This document shows, piece after piece, positions 1-5,139 of a stretch of 7,060 nucleotides of DNA. Position 1 is the stretch's first letter. Each line of letters begins with the position of its first letter. The translations under genes were made by a program, and so were the position numbers. Source of the DNA: an uncultured Bacteroidales bacterium (GTDB lineage Bacteria > Bacteroidota > Bacteroidia > Bacteroidales > UBA932); NCBI GenBank assembly GCA_946530505.1, contig CAMNAD010000077.1:1-7060 (forward strand), in the 5' to 3' direction. The notes below the pieces were generated by a model. That model ran no database searches and had not been told where the DNA came from. It saw nothing but the letters and a program-made list of their open reading frames with translations.

Positions 1-140
1 GGAAGCATATTCCCTATTACTGCCAGAATCAAAGACGGTACCAGCGGGAGGCCGAATCCCACTGCGTAAGGAATGGCCCCGCGGAGTTCGATCAGAGGAA
101 CCATGGATATCAGGAAGACTATGATGTATTTTTTGAGCAT
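1..140 (-). CDS. Small multidrug export protein (COG2426-like), N-terminal fragment
   Basis: Only the first 46 codons are in the window; the gene continues past the left edge. The visible protein starts MLKKYIIVFLISMVPLIELR and goes on with a Gly-Ala-Ile-Pro segment, then hydrophobic residues ending GNMLP. A first membrane helix (about residues 4-18) followed by E-x-RGAIP, and a second hydrophobic stretch ending in GN-x-LP, is the signature I know from the COG2426 / Sm_multidrug_ex family (Pfam PF06695). These are small polytopic inner-membrane proteins; the multidrug-export label is an annotation tradition with little direct proof of substrate. The ATG at 138-140 lies 10 bases after the stop of the preceding gene on the same strand, so it is probably the last or a later member of the kinase-led operon. 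Family identity is fairly sure; function is not. Confidence 0.75.
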   Translation of the reverse strand, partial: MLKKYIIVFLISMVPLIELRGAIPYAVGFGLPLVPSLILAVIGNML

Positions 141-150
141 TGTAAACTGA

Positions 151-579
151 TTATTTCAGCGATTCTACAAGTTCCATCATTCTGGCGAACACTTCTGTCT
201 GGGGGAATGATGTGTTTGAGGGATCGGATACTACCAGGTCGAAAGGTTCACCTGGCAACTGAACGCGGCCTATCTTGAATTGCGCCCGGCTGCAGCGGAC
301 GGTGTATTCCATCTTCCAGCCGGCATACGGTACGAGAGATAGCAGTACCTGGGTTTCCTTATATGCCTTGATGCGTTTTCTGGGCAGGACCTTGACCAGA
401 ACAAGTTGTATCCCCTTTCTTGCAAAGAAGGCTTTTACCTTTTCTTCCGCCTCGGCAGCGTCCTCTGCCCCGGCATCCAGCAGGACTGTGACCTGAGAGA
501 TGTCGGAAATGCGCATCAAGGAGGTGGGAGTTTTGCTCCCAAACCAACGAAGGAGGGTATTGAGAAGCAGATTAGCCAT
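151..579 (-). CDS. DUF6913-like small protein of unknown function
   Basis: Complete 142-residue gene with an ATG start at 579 and a TAA stop at 151. It has no signal peptide, no clear membrane helix and no catalytic motif I recognise. A short N-terminal amphipathic stretch (about residues 3-13) is followed by an alpha/beta-like pattern: a hydrophobic strand near residues 29-35 (VTVLLDAG), an Ala/Glu-rich helix (about 36-52), a Val/Leu strand (LVLVKVLPRK), and a C-terminal segment with CSRAQFKIGR then FDLVVSDPSN. The late pattern of Ser-x-Ala-x-Phe-Lys-x-Gly followed by an Asp-Leu-hydrophobic strand resembles the DUF6913 family, which I know mainly from Bacteroidota; this is from memory, not a search. 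Its start overlaps the end of the upstream kinase gene by 8 bases, which implies cotranscription and probably translational coupling. The role is unknown; a cytoplasmic location is inferred from composition. Confidence 0.7.
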   Translation of the reverse strand: MANLLLNTLLRWFGSKTPTSLMRISDISQVTVLLDAGAEDAAEAEEKVKAFFARKGIQLVLVKVLPRKRIKAYKETQVLLSLVPYAGWKMEYTVRCSRAQFKIGRVQLPGEPFDLVVSDPSNTSFPQTEVFARMMELVESLK

Positions 580-1570
580 TGATCTTGTCTATCAGTCCGC
601 GAATCTCCGCCTTGGCGTCCCGCCAGCGGGGAACATCTATCTTTGTGCCTACCACTTCGACAACCTTTGCAGCGATTATGGACCCTATCTCCCCACATTC
701 CTTCAGAGGCATGCCGAGCGAATGGGCATAAAGGAAGCCGGCTGCATACGTATCGCCGGCACCGGTGGCATCGACAGGTGTTGCAGGCCAGGCAGGAATG
801 TAATGCTCTTCGTCGCCCTTCTTCACCCAGCTGCCGTCCTTGCCGACTTTTACCACGGCAATCTCGCAGTGTCCGGCAAGTTCGCGAAGAGCTTCTTCGG
901 CACCAGCCAGTTTTGTAAATGCGCGCGCCTCGGTCTCATTGGCGAAAACTATGTCGACGTATCTGTCGATCAGATTGTGCAGGAAGGCGTTGTTGCTCTC
1001 GACAACATTGTAGGACGCCATGTCGATGGAGATGATGCATCCGGCTTCCTTTGCCATCTGCACGGCCCTTGCGATAAGGTCCTGGTTCTGGACGAGATAG
1101 CCCTCGATATGAAAGTAATCATAGCCTTCGAAGTATTCCGCTTTCAGGTCTTCCGGGCCCATCTCGAGCGCGGCGCCCATATAGTCGGCGAAGGTACGCT
1201 CGGCGTTTGCGCCGGTTATGAAAACCATACAGCGGCCAGAAGATTTATCGCTGTGGAGCATCGTGGTCCGTACTCCGAACTGCTCCATGGTGCTCTTGAA
1301 GAGTTGTCCGAGTTCGTCGTCTCCTATCTTGCCTATATATCCGGACGGCATCCCGAAAATGGAAGTGCATGTAATGGTATTGGCAGCGGACCCGCCGGGC
1401 ACGTACTTCACTCCTATCTCCTTGAGTGCGTTCCAGATCCGGTCGCCGGTTTCCATGTCGACATGCTGCATGCTGCCGAGGGGAAGGTGGTATTCTTTGA
1501 GGAGACTGTCATCCGGCAGGATTGCCAGAATATCGGTGAGAGCGTTGCCTATGCCTAAAATCGACTTCAT
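572..1570 (-). CDS. PfkB-family carbohydrate/nucleoside kinase, adenosine-kinase-like
   Basis: Cytoplasmic ATP-dependent kinase of the ribokinase fold, 332 residues, the normal full length for the family. The N-terminus carries the first strand GIGNALTDILA (residues 6-16), where Asp13 is the usual substrate-contact position. A GGSAANT motif follows at 59-65, GKIGDDELG at 80-88 (PfkB signature 1), and DATGAGD at 267-273 (signature 2), with Asp273 the expected catalytic base and the Gly-Ala-Gly forming the anion hole. The GGSAANT form and overall layout match the adenosine-kinase-like branch that is often annotated as adenosine kinase or sugar kinase in Bacteroidales. Substrate cannot be fixed from sequence: adenosine, another nucleoside or a sugar are all possible. 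It is the first gene of a minus-strand unit with the DUF6913-like gene (8-base overlap) and the membrane exporter. A -7 element lies 20 bases upstream of the ATG at 1570, supporting this start. Confidence 0.9.
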   Translation of the reverse strand: MKSILGIGNALTDILAILPDDSLLKEYHLPLGSMQHVDMETGDRIWNALKEIGVKYVPGGSAANTITCTSIFGMPSGYIGKIGDDELGQLFKSTMEQFGVRTTMLHSDKSSGRCMVFITGANAERTFADYMGAALEMGPEDLKAEYFEGYDYFHIEGYLVQNQDLIARAVQMAKEAGCIISIDMASYNVVESNNAFLHNLIDRYVDIVFANETEARAFTKLAGAEEALRELAGHCEIAVVKVGKDGSWVKKGDEEHYIPAWPATPVDATGAGDTYAAGFLYAHSLGMPLKECGEIGSIIAAKVVEVVGTKIDVPRWRDAKAEIRGLIDKING

Positions 1571-1589
1571 AATTATTCCTATTGACTAA

Positions 1590-1597
1590 CAAAAATA
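1590..1597 (-). promoter_or_regulatory. Bacteroidota -7 promoter element for the kinase operon
   Basis: Read on the minus strand the sequence is TATTTTTG, matching the TAnnTTTG consensus of the Bacteroidota primary sigma factor. It ends 19 bases before the ATG at 1570, giving a predicted transcript leader of about 12-16 nt. The matching -33 region has only a partial TTT-type match near 1617-1620. Because the region is AT-rich, a chance match is possible. Confidence 0.5.
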
Positions 1598-1621
1598 AGG
1601 AAAAATATCGGGATAAAGTAG

Positions 1622-1629
1622 TAACTTTG
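1622..1629 (+). promoter_or_regulatory. Bacteroidota -7 promoter element for the flippase-like gene
   Basis: TAACTTTG is a full match to TAnnTTTG and is identical to both -7 boxes of the rhamnose region further right. Transcription would begin only a few bases before the GTG at 1636, so the mRNA would be leaderless or almost so. No good TTG-type -33 element is seen 19-21 bases upstream; the TTG at 1582 is too far away. Confidence 0.6.
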
Positions 1630-1635
1630 CAATCT

Positions 1636-2631
1636 GTGAAGAAAAACATCCTCAATATACTCAAGTATCTGCTGTCGTTCGGGCTGGCTGCGTTGCTGGT
1701 TTACCTTGCATTCCGGGGCATAAACTGGCAAGAATTCTTTATCGGTCTGAAGGCTACGCGCTGGGGATGGATAGTGCTCTTCTGCATCGCCGGATACCTT
1801 GCGCTGGTGTTCCGCGCCCTGCGCTGGAACCAGCTGGTGCACCCTCTCGACAACAGCATCCACTATGGCCGCGTCTGGGATGCAAACAACATCGGAGGCA
1901 TGGCGAGCATCGCGCTTCCCGGATCCGGCGACCTTATCCGCACGGCCCTTCTCACTACAAGCAAACTGCCATACCAGACCGTTTTCGGCACTGTCATGAT
2001 GGAAAGGGCGTGGGACATCCTCGCAATCGTGTTGATGTTCGTAATTTCGCTGGTTTTCGCCTGGGGACGTTTCGGAGGATTCTTCGTCGACAATATATGG
2101 CACCCTCTGCAATCGCATGCAATTATTCTGTGGGGCCTGGGCGCAATCCTTATCCTGATCATTGCAGCCATAGTGCTTGTGCGTAAACTGCGGGACCGCA
2201 GCAAGTTTTTCGGCAAACTCAACGATATGCTGGAGGGCTTCCTGATAGGATTCAGGACTTTCTCCCTTATCAAGAACAAAATACTGTTCCTGGTTTATTC
2301 GGTGATGATCTGGGTGATGTATATGCTGATGAGTTACTTCGTCCTGAAATCCATTCCCCAGCTTTCGGGAGCTCTGCTTGCCGACGGCCTTTTCGTGGCG
2401 TCGCTGGGGAACGTGGCATCTCTGGTGCCGGTTCCCGGTGGAATCGGTGCATATCACTACCTGCTTAAAGTGTCCCTTATGGGCCTATATGGCACGACCG
2501 AAGAAATCGGCCTGCTCTTCGCCACGCTCTGCCACGAATTGCATGCAGTGCTGGTGATTGTTCTCGGCGTTTGGTCTTACATAATGCGCATCGTCATTCT
2601 GAAGAATGGCAATGCATCCAAGAAAAATTAG
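1636..2631 (+). CDS. Flippase-like integral membrane protein (LPG_synthase_TM family)
   Basis: Polytopic inner-membrane protein of 331 residues in the family of the membrane half of lysylphosphatidylglycerol synthase/MprF (Pfam PF03706), without the C-terminal aminoacyl-transferase domain; such stand-alone members have no settled function. Numbering from the GTG, hydrophobic segments include about 8-26, 44-60, 128-142, 157-176, 206-227, 233-260 and 290-320. Family landmarks are RALRW at 60-64 after the second helix, LPGSGDLIR at 94-102, ERAWD at 123-127, and a Pro-x-Pro-Gly-Gly-Ile-Gly loop late in the protein. I chose the GTG at 1636 because the longer reading from a TTG at 1582 would place a consensus promoter inside the gene and add 18 polar, non-membrane residues; the next candidates would cut into the first helix. 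The protein ends with a Lys/Asn-rich cytoplasmic-type tail. It is divergent from the kinase operon and followed immediately by a tRNA promoter. Confidence 0.85.
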   Translation: MKKNILNILKYLLSFGLAALLVYLAFRGINWQEFFIGLKATRWGWIVLFCIAGYLALVFRALRWNQLVHPLDNSIHYGRVWDANNIGGMASIALPGSGDLIRTALLTTSKLPYQTVFGTVMMERAWDILAIVLMFVISLVFAWGRFGGFFVDNIWHPLQSHAIILWGLGAILILIIAAIVLVRKLRDRSKFFGKLNDMLEGFLIGFRTFSLIKNKILFLVYSVMIWVMYMLMSYFVLKSIPQLSGALLADGLFVASLGNVASLVPVPGGIGAYHYLLKVSLMGLYGTTEEIGLLFATLCHELHAVLVIVLGVWSYIMRIVILKNGNASKKN

Positions 2632-2639
2632 TATATTTG
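2632..2639 (+). promoter_or_regulatory. -7 promoter element for tRNA-Arg
   Basis: TATATTTG matches TAnnTTTG and begins on the base after the stop codon of the flippase-like gene. It ends 32 bases before the tRNA, so the primary transcript would carry a leader of roughly 25-29 nt containing the hairpin at 2651-2665. The -33 region falls inside the preceding gene's last codons and has no clear match. Confidence 0.55.
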
Positions 2640-2650
2640 CAAACTTTTTC

Positions 2651-2665
2651 GGCCGGAGTCCGGCC
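2651..2665 (+). repeat. GC-rich hairpin in the tRNA leader
   Basis: GGCCGG-AGT-CCGGCC is a perfect 6-bp all-GC inverted repeat with a 3-base loop, located between the predicted start of transcription and the tRNA, 6 bases before its first base. It has no T-run on its 3' side in either direction, so it does not look like an intrinsic terminator. It may be a structured 5' leader seen by RNase P, or a stabilising 5' cap structure. Confidence 0.6.
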
Positions 2666-2671
2666 CTGAAT

Positions 2672-2745
2672 GGTCCCGTAGCTCAGTTGGATAGAGCAAC
2701 AGCCTTCTAAGCTGTGGGTCGCGCGTTCGAGTCGCGCCGGGATCA
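2672..2745 (+). tRNA. tRNA-Arg, anticodon TCT (reads AGA)
   Basis: A 74-nt cloverleaf folds cleanly. The acceptor pairs GGTCCCG (2672-2678) with CGGGATC (2738-2744), including one G-T pair, and the discriminator A is at 2745. The D arm contains GCTCAGTTGGATAGAGC. The anticodon stem ACAGC/GCTGT (2699-2703 and 2711-2715) closes a 7-base loop with TCT at 2706-2708. The T arm has the GCGCG/CGCGC stem with the loop TTCGAGT (2726-2732). CCA is not encoded: the bases after the discriminator are CAA, so the tail must be added enzymatically. The last three bases of the tRNA are also the stop codon of the convergent regulator gene. A five-T run at 2750-2754 may help end transcription. Confidence 0.97.
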
Positions 2746-3639
2746 CAACTTTTTCCCTTGTGTTTCGTTCCTGTAAGCCATCGGAGTCTGTCCGGTAAGT
2801 CTTCGGAAGACTGTAAAGAAATAGTCCGTGTTTTCAAACCCAAGTCTGTAGGCTATCTCCTTGATTTCTGACGAACTGTTCGTAAGCATCTCCTTCGCCT
2901 GGTCTATACGCATGTTGAGGATATATTTTGCGGGCGAAAATCCTGTATATTCCTTGAAAGTCCTGCGGAACGAAGAGTAGCTGACGAACAGTTGGTCTGC
3001 AAGGGCCTTTGGATCTATCGAATAAAGTTGCTCTGCAACGAGCATCTTTGCCTTTGCTATCATGCGGTCGGTATTTGACAGCATAAAACTGCGGTTCCTG
3101 CTGTGGTAGTAGGCAGAGCCGAGCAGAGAAGAGACTATCCCGGAGAGCGCTTGCTGAAAGCCTGATTTCTGGGTTTCGGCTATGTTTATGGCCCTTGAGT
3201 AGGAGTCCAGGATATCTTCGTGGAACGACACCTCCATTACAGGCCTGTTCTTGCTGAAGAACCCGTTCGCCACGAGTGAATCCGCCTGAGGCCCTTTGAA
3301 TCCTATCCAATATTCGGTCCATCCGGTTTCATCGCTCGGACGGTAATTGTGCCATTCTCCCGGGAAAAGGATTATCATGGAGCCGGCATTTACCTGAAGC
3401 TTGCGTTCTCGGCCGAGAGTGTCGCACGAAAAGGTCCCGCGTCCGCTTGTAATATATAGAAGCTGGTACTCGTTCAATACCCGCCCCTTGTCCGGAGAGA
3501 ACAGATATCTGGTAGGGTGGTTCGCCGGTGGATACGGACTCCCGGGCTCGATTTCCTGCCTGCCTACGGAGTTGACTGCGAGGCCCCATTCCAGATCGAC
3601 CGGGTTTACTGCGAGATATTTCAAGTGAATTGAGGTCAT
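2743..3639 (-). CDS. rhaR: AraC-family transcriptional regulator, probable rhamnose regulator RhaR
   Basis: 298-residue regulator. The N-terminal half is a cupin-like AraC ligand-binding domain (roughly residues 40-170), including QLLYITSGRGTF, a hydrophobic GSMIILFPGEWHNYRP strand-turn pair and WTEYWIGFKG. The C-terminal part is a standard two-helix-turn-helix AraC DNA-binding domain (about 208-293): the first HTH lies near 214-233 (ADQLFVSYSSFRRTF), the second near 258-280 (IKEIAYRLGFENTDYFFTVF), closing with FRRLTGQTPMAYR, the family hallmark. It is divergent from the rhamnulokinase/isomerase pair with 81 bases between start codons. In Bacteroides thetaiotaomicron an AraC-type RhaR is reported to activate rhamnose genes from a similar setting, so the same role is inferred; the ligand could be L-rhamnose or L-rhamnulose. 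The ATG at 3639 fits a -7 element 26 bases upstream. The TGA stop overlaps the convergent tRNA gene by three bases. Confidence 0.9.
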   Translation of the reverse strand: MTSIHLKYLAVNPVDLEWGLAVNSVGRQEIEPGSPYPPANHPTRYLFSPDKGRVLNEYQLLYITSGRGTFSCDTLGRERKLQVNAGSMIILFPGEWHNYRPSDETGWTEYWIGFKGPQADSLVANGFFSKNRPVMEVSFHEDILDSYSRAINIAETQKSGFQQALSGIVSSLLGSAYYHSRNRSFMLSNTDRMIAKAKMLVAEQLYSIDPKALADQLFVSYSSFRRTFKEYTGFSPAKYILNMRIDQAKEMLTNSSSEIKEIAYRLGFENTDYFFTVFRRLTGQTPMAYRNETQGKKL

Positions 3640-3664
3640 TTCTCAAAGTTTTGTTGTCGCACTG

Positions 3665-3672
3665 CAAAGTTA
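3665..3672 (-). promoter_or_regulatory. -7 promoter element for the AraC-type regulator gene
   Basis: On the minus strand the sequence reads TAACTTTG, a full TAnnTTTG match. It ends 25 bases before the regulator ATG at 3639, predicting a leader of about 20 nt. It faces away from the rhamnulokinase -7 box, with only 19 bases between the two boxes. The -33 position has no good TTTG match. Confidence 0.6.
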
Positions 3673-3691
3673 AAAAACAATTTGGAATAGA

Positions 3692-3699
3692 TAACTTTG
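3692..3699 (+). promoter_or_regulatory. -7 promoter element for the rhamnulokinase-isomerase operon
   Basis: TAACTTTG, a full TAnnTTTG match, ends 21 bases before the ATG at 3721, giving a leader of about 16-18 nt with no Shine-Dalgarno sequence. Its expected -33 position (about 3669-3672) falls inside the regulator's own -7 box and is not a good TTTG, which fits a promoter that depends on an activator. Confidence 0.65.
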
Positions 3700-3720
3700 A
3701 AAACTACATAATAGCATCTT

Positions 3721-5136
3721 ATGAATACAGATCACAAATTTCTTGCTTTCGACCTCGGCGCTACCAGCGGACGTGCGATCGTAGGCGGTTTCGAGGACGG
3801 CAGATTCTCTATGGAAGAGATTCACCGTTTTCCGAACGGAGTGCAGGAAAAGTGCGGCCGTTTCCATTGGAATACTGACGAACTTTTCGGACATCTGAAA
3901 GCCGGACTCAAGAGGGCGGCTGAACTCGGTTACAGAATAGAGTCGATAGGTATTGATACCTGGGGGGTGGATTTCGGCGCGATAGGAGCGGACGGCTCTC
4001 TTCTGGAATGGCCAAGGGCCTACAGGGACCCTTATACTGAGGGGATTCCCGAGGAAGTATTCAAAATAATCCCGCGCGAAGAACTGTATGGTGTGACAGG
4101 AATCCAGATAATGAATTTCAACACCATCTTCCAGCTCTATGCACAGAAGAAAGCCGGCTACGATCCCCTGCTGTCCGCCGACAAGATACTGTTCATGCCG
4201 GATCTGCTTTCATACCTGCTGACCGGGAATATGGTCTGCGAATATACCGACGCTTCCACTTCGGGAATGATGAATCAGAACACCCGTCAGTTCGAGAAGC
4301 CTTTCCTGGAGCGGCTCGGCATCAACCCCGATATCCTGCCGCCTATCGTGCAGCCGGGGACAAAAGTTGGAGTCCTGAAGAAGGAGATCGCTCAGGAGAC
4401 AGGCATCGGCCAGGTTCCTGTCATTGCGGTGGCGGGCCACGATACCGCATCTGCAATTGCCGCGGTTCCTGCCGCAAATCCCCATTTCGCATATCTCAGC
4501 AGCGGCACCTGGAGCCTGATGGGAATCGAATCTCCAAAGCCCCTCATATCCGATGAGACCTGCCGCCTCAATTTTACGAACGAGGGCGGTATCGAGGGCA
4601 CCACGCGTTTCCTCAAGAACATCACCGGAATGTGGCTGCTGGAGCAGAGCCGCAAATCCTGGGCAAAGGAAGGACGTACATATACATATCCCGAAATTGA
4701 AGCCATGGCTGGCGCTGCAGCCGGATTCACCGGCATCATCGACCCCGACGATCCCTCCCTTGCAAATCCTGCAGATATGCCATCTGCAATCTGCGAACTC
4801 TTGCGTAAGGCCGGCAAGCCCGTTCCCGGGAATGACGCTGAGATGATACGCTGCATCTATTGCAGCCTTGCGGCAAAATACCATGAGGTACTCGAAATCC
4901 TGCGTGCGCAGGCATCATTCACCATCGATACCCTGCACGTGATCGGCGGAGGTTCTGCCAACGATACCATGAGCCGCCTGACAGCGGCTGCAACGGGAGT
5001 CAAGGTTGTCGCCGGCCCTACCGAGGCCACTGCCATAGGTAACCTGATGATGCAGGCAAAGGCTGCCGGCATCGTGAAAGACCGTTGGGAGATGCGTGAG
5101 ATTATTTCCAAAGAATTCAAAGTCAAAACATTTTAG
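3721..5136 (+). CDS. rhaB: Rhamnulokinase (L-rhamnulose kinase, FGGY family)
   Basis: Cytoplasmic kinase that phosphorylates L-rhamnulose to L-rhamnulose-1-phosphate using ATP, the second step of the phosphorylating rhamnose pathway. The 471-residue length is close to that of known rhamnulokinases (E. coli RhaB is about 489). Visible landmarks are the N-terminal phosphate-binding DLGATSGR (11-18), RFHWN (47-51), the substrate-region IDTWGVDFG (78-86) that is diagnostic for RhaB, GIQ soon after residue 128, and GHDTASA (239-245), with Asp241 the likely catalytic base. SGTWS (261-265) and the adenosine-motif GGGSAND (409-415) complete the FGGY/actin-like ATPase fold. The ATG at 3721 leaves no residue of the first strand out and sits about 17 nt after the predicted transcription start. 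It is the first gene of a two-gene operon; the isomerase starts 3 bases after its stop. In Bacteroides the name rhaK is also used. Confidence 0.97.
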   Translation: MNTDHKFLAFDLGATSGRAIVGGFEDGRFSMEEIHRFPNGVQEKCGRFHWNTDELFGHLKAGLKRAAELGYRIESIGIDTWGVDFGAIGADGSLLEWPRAYRDPYTEGIPEEVFKIIPREELYGVTGIQIMNFNTIFQLYAQKKAGYDPLLSADKILFMPDLLSYLLTGNMVCEYTDASTSGMMNQNTRQFEKPFLERLGINPDILPPIVQPGTKVGVLKKEIAQETGIGQVPVIAVAGHDTASAIAAVPAANPHFAYLSSGTWSLMGIESPKPLISDETCRLNFTNEGGIEGTTRFLKNITGMWLLEQSRKSWAKEGRTYTYPEIEAMAGAAAGFTGIIDPDDPSLANPADMPSAICELLRKAGKPVPGNDAEMIRCIYCSLAAKYHEVLEILRAQASFTIDTLHVIGGGSANDTMSRLTAAATGVKVVAGPTEATAIGNLMMQAKAAGIVKDRWEMREIISKEFKVKTF

Positions 5137-5139
5137 TAT

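Larger units (their letters stand above)
3643..3700. repeat. Three CAAAGTT copies in the rha divergent promoter region, possible operator
   Basis: CAAAGTT occurs at 3644-3650 and 3665-3671 in direct orientation, 21 bases apart, and inverted as AACTTTG at 3693-3699. The first and third extend to an 8-bp inverted repeat (TCAAAGTT / AACTTTGA); the second and third extend to CAAAGTTA / TAACTTTG. The second and third also serve as putative -7 boxes. A two-turn spacing of direct half-sites is typical for AraC-family dimers, so the 3644/3665 pair is a candidate RhaR site. Promoter conservation alone could explain two of the copies. Confidence 0.35.

Noticed and set aside
500..1558. A 352-codon plus-strand open frame opposite the kinase gene
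   Set aside because: It is antisense to a protein with intact PfkB motifs from end to end, and its translation shows no domain, only Cys/His/Gly-rich text. It is a product of codon bias in the real gene.
1582..1635. TTG at 1582 as the start of the flippase-like protein
   Set aside because: A consensus -7 element lies downstream of it, and the extra 18 residues do not resemble a family N-terminus. GTG at 1636 is preferred, though the longer start is not fully excluded.
1579..2457. A 292-codon minus-strand open frame opposite the flippase-like gene
   Set aside because: Its sequence is rich in His, Gln and Glu, the expected mirror of hydrophobic membrane codons, with no domain; it also runs across the promoter region.
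2645..2665. The GGCCGG/CCGGCC hairpin as a terminator for the flippase-like gene or the regulator gene
   Set aside because: The T-run lies 5' of the stem on the plus strand, and the minus-strand 3' side is GAAAAAG, so no U-tract follows the hairpin in either direction.
3681..3684. TTTG at 3681 as the -33 element of the rhamnulokinase promoter
   Set aside because: It is only 7 bases from the -7 box, far short of the usual 19-21.
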